Shown in pieces: positions 45,101 through 52,312 of a stretch of 64,000 nucleotides of DNA. A program made the position numbers and the translations under genes. The first letter of the stretch is position 1; each line of letters opens with the position of its first letter. The stretch spans positions 1,582,501 through 1,646,500 of the forward strand of contig NZ_CP056030.1 in NCBI RefSeq assembly GCF_013374995.1. Direction: 5' to 3'. The notes beneath the pieces were generated by a model. That model had not been told where the DNA came from and did not search any database. It was given only the letters and a program-made list of their open reading frames with translations. Origin of the DNA: Pseudomonas eucalypticola (GTDB lineage: Bacteria > Pseudomonadota > Gammaproteobacteria > Pseudomonadales > Pseudomonadaceae).

Positions 45101-45457
45101 CCAATGCAGGCTGCCGTCCGGCCAGCGGATACGGTGGCGCATGGCCTGCTCCACCGGTTCGCCGCGCAACACGGCCTGAAAGGCCTGCACCGTGCGGTTG
45201 CGGTCTTCCTCGGGCAGCAAGTCCAGGTAGTCCACGTCGTTGGGCAGCGGCTGGTGCGGGTCGAAGCCGAACAGCGCCTGGGTCCCGCGTGACCAGCTTA
45301 CCTGGCCGGTTTCAATGTCCCAGAACCAGGCGCCCAGGTGCGCGCCGTTGAGGGCGGCCAGCAATTGCGGGGCGCTTTCCCAGGTCTGCTCGGATTCCTG
45401 GGGGTCGGCCGCATGGATACGCGGCAAGCGCGGAAAGCGTGATGCTGACTTGGGCAT
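42164..45457 (-). CDS. Five-PAS GGDEF/EAL c-di-GMP signalling protein
   Basis: 1097 residues from the minus-strand ATG at 45457 (MPKSASRFPRLPR); the frame is open further back only as shadow of the LysR gene. About five PAS/PAC sensor domains fill residues 25-650, with no membrane helix. GGDEF is intact at residues 740-744 and the inhibitory RxxD (RLED) sits five residues before it. The EAL domain reads EVLLRW at Glu873, then NISPRQF, ITEGIV, DDFGTGYSSL, KID and AEGVE, so phosphodiesterase residues look complete. It may make or break c-di-GMP, the FleQ ligand. AAAGGT serves as ribosome site. Confidence 0.92.
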   Translation of the reverse strand: MPKSASRFPRLPRIHAADPQESEQTWESAPQLLAALNGAHLGAWFWDIETGQVSWSRGTQALFGFDPHQPLPNDVDYLDLLPEEDRNRTVQAFQAVLRGEPVEQAMRHRIRWPDGSLHWLEINGSLVTGKEGRARMVGVIREITRQRDRETALINSEKRFATLFHLSPNVVLLTRRHDGLIHEVNQHFEKILGWSAAQIINKTTVELGLWADPEQRRRLLEVTRHTFEPVNMEVQLCASSGQIHDGILCTQNIELDNVSYLLSTFIDTSDSKRAAQALKDSQERLDLALDSAQLGTWDWHIPSGMLYGSARAAQLHGLPAEPFHESFEAFFEGVPDDERNSMRQAYRSLREGPAGNYQITYRIALENGGSRYLESRARLYRDDHGQPLRMAGTLLDITEQVEREQRLASSEEKFASLFQASTDPICVTLQDSGQFIEINPSFTQTFGWTAAEVMSAGPDELGFWVDSAERLLRIEQVIRERALNNVAVQVMHKNGQLLTCLISSRLISVDNQPCVVTTLRDITQQQRAEAALKSSEEKFAKAFHSSPDAITITERDSGRYLEVNDGFCRLTGYSADEVLGRSVDDIGFWADPRQQALLLGEVEDHGRVRHRELIGRNKQGEALTLEVSIEPITLNETRCLLLNARDVSQLKNAQAQIRHLAYHDPLTNLPNRALLMDRLSQQIALLKRHNLRGALLFLDLDHFKHINDSLGHPVGDTVLKIITARLEASVRLEDTVARLGGDEFVVLLTGLEGNRADVTAQVRELADTLRELLAEPMSLDGQRLQVTPSIGVALIPDHGSTPADLLKRADIALYRAKDSGRNTTQLFHNSMQKAASERLQMENDLRMALARGELSLHLQPQVDARDDRIVGAEVLLRWHHPLLGQQSPAQFIRVLEESGLILEVGSWILDEACRICAQLLQEGLIDPTEFALCVNISPRQFRQNDFVQRVERSLNQHHLPCSLLTLEITEGIVIQNLEDTISKMRSLKKLGVSFAMDDFGTGYSSLTYLKRLPVDALKIDQSFVRDAPQDPNDAEIVRAIVAMARSLELSVIAEGVELSEQLEFLERLGCHLYQGYLHSRPLPVAEFRQMLIDEQHG

Positions 45458-45513
45458 GGACCAGACCTTTGGCGAATAACGCTTCCTTAAGGTAGACCTT
45501 CTGTGCGCACCTG

Positions 45514-46398
45514 CTAGCCGCCGAACGTGCTGCCCTGGGCATCGAGCAGCGCCATGAAGGCCCGGGCGGCGTTGGACAGCGTTCTTTCGGTGTGCACGAT
45601 GTAGCCTAGCTGGCGACTGAGCTGTATGCCCGCCAATGGAATACTGCGTACCTGGTCGTCGAGCATGGTGCGTGGCAGCACGCTCCAGGCCAGGCCGATG
45701 GACACCATCATCTTGATGGTTTCCATGTAGTTGGTGCTCATGGCGATGTTGGCCGTCAGGCCCCGGGCCTCGAACAGCCGCTGGACGATATGGTGGGTAA
45801 AGGTGTTGCCGCCGGGAAACACTGCCGGGTGGTGGGCGATGTCCGCCAGGGTCACCGCGCCGTTGAGGGCCAGCGGGTGCTCGGGGGCCACCACGAAGTC
45901 CAGCGGGTCGTCCCACACCGGCGCGGCGCGCACCAGGTGGTGGGGTTCCGGCGCCAGGGTGATGACCGCCAGCTCGGCACGGCCATGGAGGATTTCTTCG
46001 TAGGCCACTTCCGAATCCAGGAACTGGATGTCCAGCGCCACCGCCGGGTACTGGCGGGTGAACGCGCGCAGCACCGGAGGCAGGCGGTGCAGGCCGATGT
46101 GGTGGCTGGTGGCCAGTGTCAGGCGGCCGCTGACCTCGCCGGTAAGGTTGGTCAGTGCGCGGCGGGTATCGTCCAGCACATTGAGAATCTGGTAGGCGCG
46201 TGGCAGCAGGGCGCGGCCGGCCTCCGTCAGGCTGACTTCACGCCCCAGGCGGTCGAACAGGCGTACATTGAGTTGTTGTTCAAGCCCGGCGATGCGTTTG
46301 CTGATCGCCGGCTGGGTCAGGTGCAAGCGTTCGCCGGCCCCGGAAAAGCTGCCTGTTTCGGCGATGGCGAGGAAAGCGTTGAGGTTGGCCAGGTCCAT
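45514..46398 (-). CDS. LysR-family regulator divergent from leuC
   Basis: 294 residues. The N-terminal winged helix (DLANLNAFLAIAETGSFSGA, LTQPAISKRIAGLEQQL) is followed by a periplasmic-binding-type effector domain. It is divergent from leuC over a 131-base gap with an ATTGG/CCAAT repeat, so it probably regulates leuCD, as LysR proteins often control the gene they face. The Pseudomonas leu locus commonly has this neighbour. The effector is unknown; a leucine intermediate such as 2-isopropylmalate is a guess. Confidence 0.9.
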   Translation of the reverse strand: MDLANLNAFLAIAETGSFSGAGERLHLTQPAISKRIAGLEQQLNVRLFDRLGREVSLTEAGRALLPRAYQILNVLDDTRRALTNLTGEVSGRLTLATSHHIGLHRLPPVLRAFTRQYPAVALDIQFLDSEVAYEEILHGRAELAVITLAPEPHHLVRAAPVWDDPLDFVVAPEHPLALNGAVTLADIAHHPAVFPGGNTFTHHIVQRLFEARGLTANIAMSTNYMETIKMMVSIGLAWSVLPRTMLDDQVRSIPLAGIQLSRQLGYIVHTERTLSNAARAFMALLDAQGSTFGG

Positions 46399-46412
46399 CC
46401 AGTCGGATTCCT

Positions 46413-46457
46413 ATTGGTTATCCAAAGCATGAAAATTATGAATTTGAGTAATCCAAT
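46413..46457. promoter_or_regulatory. LysR operator-like inverted repeat between lysR and leuC
   Basis: ATTGGTTA at 46413-46420 faces TAATCCAAT at 46449-46457 across an AT-rich centre. The symmetry and AT-rich middle fit a LysR recognition plus activation site pair. The region is far more AT-rich than its surroundings, as expected for a divergent promoter. Confidence 0.5.
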
Positions 46458-46529
46458 GTAACCCCTTAGCATTCGCCCTACAAGCCAAGCGGTTATTGGC
46501 ACAGAAAAGATACTGATGAGGAAAGTCTG

Positions 46530-47963
46530 ATGGCCGGCAAAACGCTCTACGACAAGCTCTGGGACTCGCATTTGGTCAAGCAGCGCGACGACGGTTCGGC
46601 GCTGATCTACATTGATCGTCACATCATCCATGAAGTGACCTCGCCCCAGGCTTTCGAAGGCCTGCGCCTGGCCGGTCGCAAGCCATGGCGCATCGACGCC
46701 AACATTGCCACCCCGGACCACAACGTACCGACCACGCCAGAGCGCAAGGGCGGCATCGACGCTATCGTCGACCAGGTGTCGCGCCTGCAGGTGCAGACCC
46801 TGGACGACAACTGCGACGAGTACGGCATCACCGAGTTCAAGATGAACGACGTGCGCCAGGGCATCGTTCACGTCATCAGCCCGGAGCAGGGCGCCACCTT
46901 GCCGGGCATGACCGTGGTCTGCGGTGACTCGCACACCTCCACCCACGGTGCGTTCGGGGCCCTGGCCCACGGTATCGGCACCTCGGAAGTGGAACACGTG
47001 CTGGCCACCCAGTGCCTGGTGGCCAAAAAGATGAAGAACATGCTGGTGCGTGTCGAGGGCAAGCTGCCATTCGGCGTCACCGCCAAGGACATCGTGCTGG
47101 CCGTGATCGGCAAGATCGGTACCGCCGGCGGCAATGGCCACGCCATGGAATTCGCCGGCAGCGCTATCCGCGACCTGTCGGTGGAAGGCCGCATGACCAT
47201 CTGCAACATGTCCATCGAGGCGGGCGCCCGCGTGGGCCTGGTGGCGGCGGACGAGAAGACCATCGCCTATGTCGAAGGCCGCCCGTTCGCGCCAAAAGGC
47301 GAGAACTGGGCCAAGGCGGTTGAAGCCTGGAAAGACCTGGTTTCCGACGCCGACGCCGTGTTCGATACCGTGGTGGAACTGGATGCCGCGCAGATCAAGC
47401 CGCAAGTGAGCTGGGGCACCTCGCCGGAAATGGTATTGGCCGTAGACCAGAACGTGCCGGACCCGGCCCAGGAAGCCGACCTGGTCAAGCGTGGCTCCAT
47501 CGAGCGCGCCTTGAAGTACATGGGCCTGAGCGCCAACCAGGCGATCACCGATATCCAGCTGGACCGCGTGTTCATCGGCTCGTGCACCAACTCGCGCATC
47601 GAAGACCTGCGTTCGGCCGCCGAAATCGCCAAGGGCCGCAAGGTGGCCGCGACCATCAAGCAGGCCATCGTGGTGCCAGGCTCGGGCCTGGTCAAAGAGC
47701 AGGCCGAGAAGGAAGGCCTGGACAAGATCTTCATCGAAGCAGGCTTCGAATGGCGTGAACCGGGCTGCTCCATGTGCCTGGCCATGAACCCCGACCGCCT
47801 GGAGTCGGGCGAGCATTGCGCGTCCACCTCCAACCGCAACTTCGAAGGGCGTCAGGGCGCCGGCGGCCGTACCCACCTGGTCAGCCCGGCCATGGCCGCC
47901 GCCGCCGCGGTGACCGGCCGTTTCATCGATGTCCGTGAATTGATCCAAGGGAGCGCAGCATGA
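46530..47963 (+). CDS. leuC: 3-isopropylmalate dehydratase large subunit
   Basis: 477 residues, aconitase family. Fe-S ligands Cys352 (GSCTNSR), Cys413 and Cys416 (CSMC) are intact. With LeuD it converts 2- to 3-isopropylmalate in leucine synthesis. GAGGAAAG is a strong ribosome site. The stop overlaps the leuD start. Confidence 0.98.
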   Translation: MAGKTLYDKLWDSHLVKQRDDGSALIYIDRHIIHEVTSPQAFEGLRLAGRKPWRIDANIATPDHNVPTTPERKGGIDAIVDQVSRLQVQTLDDNCDEYGITEFKMNDVRQGIVHVISPEQGATLPGMTVVCGDSHTSTHGAFGALAHGIGTSEVEHVLATQCLVAKKMKNMLVRVEGKLPFGVTAKDIVLAVIGKIGTAGGNGHAMEFAGSAIRDLSVEGRMTICNMSIEAGARVGLVAADEKTIAYVEGRPFAPKGENWAKAVEAWKDLVSDADAVFDTVVELDAAQIKPQVSWGTSPEMVLAVDQNVPDPAQEADLVKRGSIERALKYMGLSANQAITDIQLDRVFIGSCTNSRIEDLRSAAEIAKGRKVAATIKQAIVVPGSGLVKEQAEKEGLDKIFIEAGFEWREPGCSMCLAMNPDRLESGEHCASTSNRNFEGRQGAGGRTHLVSPAMAAAAAVTGRFIDVRELIQGSAA

Positions 47964-48601
47964 AAGCCTTTACCCAGCACACCGGCCTCGTCGCGCCATT
48001 GGACCGTGCCAACGTCGACACCGACCAGATCATTCCCAAGCAATTCCTGAAGTCGATCAAGCGCACCGGTTTCGGCCCCAACCTGTTCGACGAGTGGCGC
48101 TACCTGGACGTCGGCCAGCCGTACCAGGACAACTCCAAGCGCCCGCTGAATAAAGACTTCGTGCTCAACCACGACCGTTACCAGGGCGCCAGCGTGCTGC
48201 TGGCCCGGGAGAACTTCGGCTGCGGCTCCAGCCGCGAGCACGCACCATGGGCACTGGAAGAATACGGCTTCCGTACCATCATCGCGCCCAGCTACGCCGA
48301 CATCTTCTTCAACAACAGCTTCAAGAACGGCCTGTTGCCGATCATCCTCGACGATGCCGAAGTGGATGAGCTGTTCAAGCAAGTGGAAGCCAACCCTGGC
48401 TACCAGTTGACCATCGACCTGCAAGCCCAGACCGTCACCCGCGCCGACGGCAAGGTGCTGAGCTTCGAGATCGACGAATTCCGCAAGCACTGCCTGCTCA
48501 ACGGCCTGGACGACATCGGCCTGACCCTGCAGGATGGCGACGCCATCGCGGCGTTCGAGAGCAAGCACCGCGCCAGCCAGCCCTGGTTGTTCCGCGGCTG
48601 A
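47960..48601 (+). CDS. leuD: 3-isopropylmalate dehydratase small subunit
   Basis: 213 residues, with the family segments [15 protein letters not shown] and [18 protein letters not shown]. It completes the LeuCD enzyme. It overlaps leuC by four bases (ATGA). A 103-base gap with a REP-like unit separates it from leuB. Confidence 0.98.
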   Translation: MKAFTQHTGLVAPLDRANVDTDQIIPKQFLKSIKRTGFGPNLFDEWRYLDVGQPYQDNSKRPLNKDFVLNHDRYQGASVLLARENFGCGSSREHAPWALEEYGFRTIIAPSYADIFFNNSFKNGLLPIILDDAEVDELFKQVEANPGYQLTIDLQAQTVTRADGKVLSFEIDEFRKHCLLNGLDDIGLTLQDGDAIAAFESKHRASQPWLFRG

Positions 48602-48624
48602 GTCGAGATTGGCGGGGGGCATTT

Positions 48625-48668
48625 GCGATCCCTGTGGGCCCGGGCGAAGCTCGGGAAAGGCCCCCGCA
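48625..48668. repeat. REP-like unit between leuD and leuB
   Basis: CCTGTGGGCCCGGGCGAAGC followed by TCGGGAAAGGCCCCC matches the units at 8390-8475 and 62115-62205. It is a single copy here. In P. putida and P. aeruginosa, as I recall, another gene (a methyltransferase in P. putida) lies between leuD and leuB. Confidence 0.65.
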
Positions 48669-48704
48669 GCACTTACCGAATAAACACAGCATCCCGAGGA
48701 AAGC

Positions 48705-49787
48705 ATGAGCAAGCAGATTCTGATTCTCCCAGGCGACGGTATTGGCCCAGAAATCATGACCGAGGCGGTCAAGGTCCTGAACCTGGCCAACGACAAGTTC
48801 AGCCTGGGCTTCGAACTGCAGCACGACGTGATCGGTGGCGCCGCCATCGACAAGCACGGCGTGCCCCTGGCCGACGAGACGCTGGAACTGGCGCGCAAGG
48901 CCGATGCCGTGCTGCTGGGTGCAGTGGGTGGCCCGAAATGGGACAAGATCGAGCGCGACATTCGCCCGGAGCGCGGCCTGCTGAAGATTCGCGCGCAACT
49001 GGGCCTGTTCGGCAACCTGCGCCCGGCCATTCTGTACCCGCAACTGGCCGACGCTTCCAGCCTGAAGCCGGAAATCGTCGCGGGCCTGGACATCCTCATC
49101 GTCCGCGAGCTGACCGGCGGTATCTACTTCGGCGCCCCGCGTGGCAGCCGCGAGCTGGAGAATGGCGAGCGCCAGGCGTATGACACCCTGCCGTACAGCG
49201 AGAGTGAAATTCGCCGCATTGCCCGCGTCGGTTTCGACATGGCCCGTGTGCGCGGCAAGAAGCTGTGCTCCGTGGACAAAGCCAACGTGCTGGCTTCCAG
49301 CCAACTGTGGCGCGAAGTGGTCGAGGAAGTGGCCAAGGACTACCCGGACATCGAGCTGAGCCACATGTACGTGGACAACGCCGCCATGCAACTGGTGCGC
49401 GCGCCCAAGCAGTTCGACGTGATCGTCACTGACAACATGTTCGGTGACATCCTGTCGGACGAGGCTTCCATGCTCACCGGCTCCATCGGCATGCTGCCGT
49501 CGGCATCGCTGGATGCCAACAACAAGGGCATGTACGAGCCTTGCCACGGTTCGGCCCCGGACATCGCCGGACAGGGCATCGCCAACCCGCTGGCGACCAT
49601 CCTGTCGGTTTCCATGATGCTGCGTTACAGCTTCAACCAGCAGGCCGCCGCCGACGCCATCGAGAAGGCCGTCAGCCTGGTTCTGGACCAGGGCCTGCGC
49701 ACCGGCGACATCTGGTCGCAGGGTTGTGCACGCGTTGGCACGCAGGAAATGGGCGATGCAGTAGTCGCCGCGCTGCGGAATCTGTAA
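48705..49787 (+). CDS. leuB: 3-isopropylmalate dehydrogenase
   Basis: 360 residues. Typical parts are [38 protein letters not shown] NAD site residues (here [16 protein letters not shown]) and the glycine-rich [20 protein letters not shown]. It carries out the third leucine-branch step, giving 2-ketoisocaproate. GAGGAAAG precedes the ATG. A terminator follows. Confidence 0.98.
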   Translation: MSKQILILPGDGIGPEIMTEAVKVLNLANDKFSLGFELQHDVIGGAAIDKHGVPLADETLELARKADAVLLGAVGGPKWDKIERDIRPERGLLKIRAQLGLFGNLRPAILYPQLADASSLKPEIVAGLDILIVRELTGGIYFGAPRGSRELENGERQAYDTLPYSESEIRRIARVGFDMARVRGKKLCSVDKANVLASSQLWREVVEEVAKDYPDIELSHMYVDNAAMQLVRAPKQFDVIVTDNMFGDILSDEASMLTGSIGMLPSASLDANNKGMYEPCHGSAPDIAGQGIANPLATILSVSMMLRYSFNQQAAADAIEKAVSLVLDQGLRTGDIWSQGCARVGTQEMGDAVVAALRNL

Positions 49788-49792
49788 TCTCT

Positions 49793-49827
49793 TGGGCCCG
49801 CTACAGCAGTAGCGGCCCACTTTTTTG
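49793..49827 (+). terminator. Rho-independent terminator after leuB
   Basis: GGGCC-CGCTAC and GTAGCG-GCCC pair around AGCA, followed by ACTTTTTT. It lies 6 bases past the leuB stop and closes the leucine genes. Confidence 0.9.
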
Positions 49828-49844
49828 TCAAAGGTGTAGTTGCG

Positions 49845-50957
49845 ATGAAACGTGTAGGTCTGATCGGTTGGCGCGGTATGGTCGGTTCCGTGCTCATGCA
49901 GCGGATGCTGGAAGAGCAGGACTTCGATCTTATCGAGCCGGTGTTTTTCACCACTTCCAATGTCGGCGGCCAAGGCCCGGCGGTAGGCAAGGACATTGCC
50001 CCGCTCAAGGACGCTTACAGCATTGAAGAGTTGAAAACCCTCGACGTCATTCTGACCTGCCAGGGCGGCGACTACACCAGCGAGGTGTTCCCCAAGCTGC
50101 GTGAAGCCGGCTGGCAGGGCTACTGGATCGACGCCGCTTCCAGCCTGCGCATGCAGGATGACGCGGTCATCGTGCTGGACCCGGTCAACCGCAAGGTCAT
50201 CGACCAGCAACTGGACGCCGGGACCAAGAACTACATCGGTGGCAACTGCACCGTCAGCCTGATGCTGATGGGCCTGGGCGGCCTGTTCGAAGCCGGCCTG
50301 GTGGAATGGATGAGCGCCATGACCTACCAGGCGGCCTCGGGCGCCGGTGCGCAGAACATGCGCGAGCTGATCAAGCAGATGGGCGCTACCCACGCCGCCG
50401 TGGCCGATGACCTGGCCAACCCGGCTAGCGCCATCCTGGACATCGACCGCAAGGTGGCCGAGGCCATGCGCAGCGAAGCCTACCCCACCGAAAACTTCGG
50501 TGTGCCGCTGGCTGGCAGCCTGATCCCGTGGATCGACAAGGAACTGCCCAACGGCCAGAGCCGCGAAGAGTGGAAGGCCCAGGCCGAGACCAACAAGATC
50601 CTGGGCCGCTTCAAGAGCCCTATCCCGGTCGACGGCATCTGCGTGCGCATCGGCGCCATGCGTTGCCACAGCCAGGCACTGACCATCAAGCTGAACAAGG
50701 ACGTGCCGCTGGCCGACATCGAAGGCCTGATCAGCCAGCACAACCCCTGGGTCAAGCTGGTGCCGAACCAGCGTGAGATCAGCATGCAGGAGCTGAGCCC
50801 GACGAAAGTCACCGGCACCCTGAACATTCCGGTCGGCCGCCTGCGCAAGCTGAACATGGGCTCCCAGTACCTGGGCGCGTTCACCGTCGGTGACCAGCTG
50901 CTGTGGGGCGCGGCGGAGCCGCTGCGCCGCATGTTGCGGATTCTGCTGGAGCGGTGA
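49845..50957 (+). CDS. asd: Aspartate-semialdehyde dehydrogenase
   Basis: 370 residues. The NADP site is [18 protein letters not shown] and the catalytic nucleophile is Cys135 in [12 protein letters not shown]. It makes aspartate semialdehyde for lysine, threonine, methionine and diaminopimelate. It starts 18 bases after the leuB terminator and ends in a strong terminator of its own. Confidence 0.98.
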   Translation: MKRVGLIGWRGMVGSVLMQRMLEEQDFDLIEPVFFTTSNVGGQGPAVGKDIAPLKDAYSIEELKTLDVILTCQGGDYTSEVFPKLREAGWQGYWIDAASSLRMQDDAVIVLDPVNRKVIDQQLDAGTKNYIGGNCTVSLMLMGLGGLFEAGLVEWMSAMTYQAASGAGAQNMRELIKQMGATHAAVADDLANPASAILDIDRKVAEAMRSEAYPTENFGVPLAGSLIPWIDKELPNGQSREEWKAQAETNKILGRFKSPIPVDGICVRIGAMRCHSQALTIKLNKDVPLADIEGLISQHNPWVKLVPNQREISMQELSPTKVTGTLNIPVGRLRKLNMGSQYLGAFTVGDQLLWGAAEPLRRMLRILLER

Positions 50958-50977
50958 GTTTGCTTTGATGTAACAGG

Positions 50978-51007
50978 AAACCCGTGCCTTCTGGCGCGGG
51001 TTTTTTG
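50978..51007 (+). terminator. Rho-independent terminator after asd
   Basis: AAACCCG-T-GCC and GGC-G-CGGGTTT pair around TTCT, running directly into TTTTTT. Strong example. Confidence 0.93.
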
Positions 51008-51114
51008 CTTTTTGGGGTGTGCGCCTGGACTTGAAGCCCCACCCAACCCCAAGACAACCAACCCGATTCCCTATAAAGTCGCGCCCCCCTGCCCAACACC
51101 TCGAGGATCCCACC

Positions 51115-52116
51115 ATGCCCCAGCCTTTCGACATCGCCGTCATCGGCGCCACCGGTACCGTCGGCGAAACCCTGGTCCAGGTGCTCGAGGAACGCGATTT
51201 CCCTATCAAGGCCCTGCACCTGCTGGCCAGCATCGAATCCGCCGGTGCCTCGGTGCCGTACCGCGGCAAGAACGTGCGGGTGCGTGAAGTGGAACAATTC
51301 GACTTCAGCCAGGCGCGCATCGTCTTCTTCGCGGCCAGCCCTGCCGTGACCCGTAGCTTCGCGCCCCGTGCCGCGGCTGCCGGCTGTACCGTCATCGACC
51401 TGTCCGGCGACCTGGCCGTGCCCCATGTGGTCCCCGAGGCTAATGCCCAGGTGCTGGCGACCCTCAAAGCCCCGGTGCAAGTGGCCAGCCCCAGCAGCAG
51501 TGCAGTGGCCCTGGCGCTGGTACTGGCGCCGTTGCGTGAACAGTTGGGCCTGGTGAAGGTCAATGTCACCGTGGCCATGGCCGTGTCGGCCCTGGGCCGC
51601 GAGGCCGTCAGCGAGCTGGCGCGCCAGACCGCGGAGTTGCTCAACGCACGTCCCCTGGAACCGCGCGTCTTCGACCGCCAGGTGGCCTTCAACCTGCTGC
51701 CCCAGGTGGGCAAGGTGGACGCGCAGGGCCATGGGGTGCTGGAACGACGCCTGGTCAGCGAACTGCGCGAGCTGCTTGGCCTCCCTTTGTTAAAGATTTC
51801 CGTGACTTGCGTTCAAGCTCCGGTGTTTTTTGGCGATAGCCTCACTGTGTCGGTGCAGACCGAAAATCCGGTAGACCTGGTGGCGGTGAACAGCGCGCTG
51901 GACGGTGCTGAAGGTATCGAGCGAGTAGAGGAGGGCGACTACCCGACGCCGGTAGGTGACGCAGTCGGCCAGGATGTGGTCTATGTTGGTCGCGTACGCG
52001 GTGGTGTCGATGACCCCTGCGAACTCAACCTTTGGGCTACGCTCGATAACGTGCGCAAGGGCGCCGCGCTGAACGCCGTGCAACTGGCGGAGTTGTTGAT
52101 AAAAGACCTGCTGTAA
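51115..52116 (+). CDS. Asd paralogue (USG-1 type) without catalytic cysteine
   Basis: 333 residues from ATG 51115; upstream open frame is non-coding. It keeps the Asd fold and NADP loop (IAVIGATGTVGETLVQVLEE) and the C-terminal AVNSALDGAEGIERVEEG. Where Asd has GGNCTVS this protein has SPSSSAVAL, with Ser127 at the nucleophile position, so normal Asd activity is unlikely. The same kind of gene lies between asd and fimV/truA in other gammaproteobacteria. Role unknown, perhaps regulatory. Confidence 0.9.
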   Translation: MPQPFDIAVIGATGTVGETLVQVLEERDFPIKALHLLASIESAGASVPYRGKNVRVREVEQFDFSQARIVFFAASPAVTRSFAPRAAAAGCTVIDLSGDLAVPHVVPEANAQVLATLKAPVQVASPSSSAVALALVLAPLREQLGLVKVNVTVAMAVSALGREAVSELARQTAELLNARPLEPRVFDRQVAFNLLPQVGKVDAQGHGVLERRLVSELRELLGLPLLKISVTCVQAPVFFGDSLTVSVQTENPVDLVAVNSALDGAEGIERVEEGDYPTPVGDAVGQDVVYVGRVRGGVDDPCELNLWATLDNVRKGAALNAVQLAELLIKDLL

Positions 52117-52150
52117 AAGATACTTGGCAACACTTTGCATAATGATTCAA

Positions 52151-52241
52151 GGCCCGGCGCCAGGCGCCGTGGCCGATTGCTTGAGGTGAGCTGCCGTCGG
52201 GGGCTTGCTGGGGCAGATTCAAGGGTGACCGTAGGGTCACC
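52151..52241 (+). promoter_or_regulatory. fimV leader with two hairpins
   Basis: CGGCGCC-A-GGCGCCG (52155-52169, extended by GGCC/GGCC outside) and GGTGACC-GTAG-GGTCACC (52224-52241) are strong inverted repeats in the 196-base gap before fimV. No clear sigma70 promoter is visible. The hairpins could act on fimV mRNA. Confidence 0.4.
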
Positions 52242-52312
52242 GCGGTATGCCTCAAGGCAGCTTTTCACTTCTCCTCGTTTGCCGGGGAAAATGTTCAAAC
52301 AAGGATTAGGTC

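Noticed and set aside
45458..45916. N-terminal extension of the GGDEF/EAL frame
   Set aside because: This part overlaps the LysR gene on the same strand in another frame; the first residues resembling a PAS protein begin after the ATG at 45457, which has a ribosome site.
48498..51713. Minus-strand open frame of 1071 codons opposite leuB and asd
   Set aside because: Antisense to well-conserved genes on the plus strand; the composition is typical of shadow frames.
52123..52140. Sigma54-like TTGGCA...TTTGCA before fimV
   Set aside because: GG and GC are 11 bases apart instead of 12, a spacing RpoN does not tolerate.
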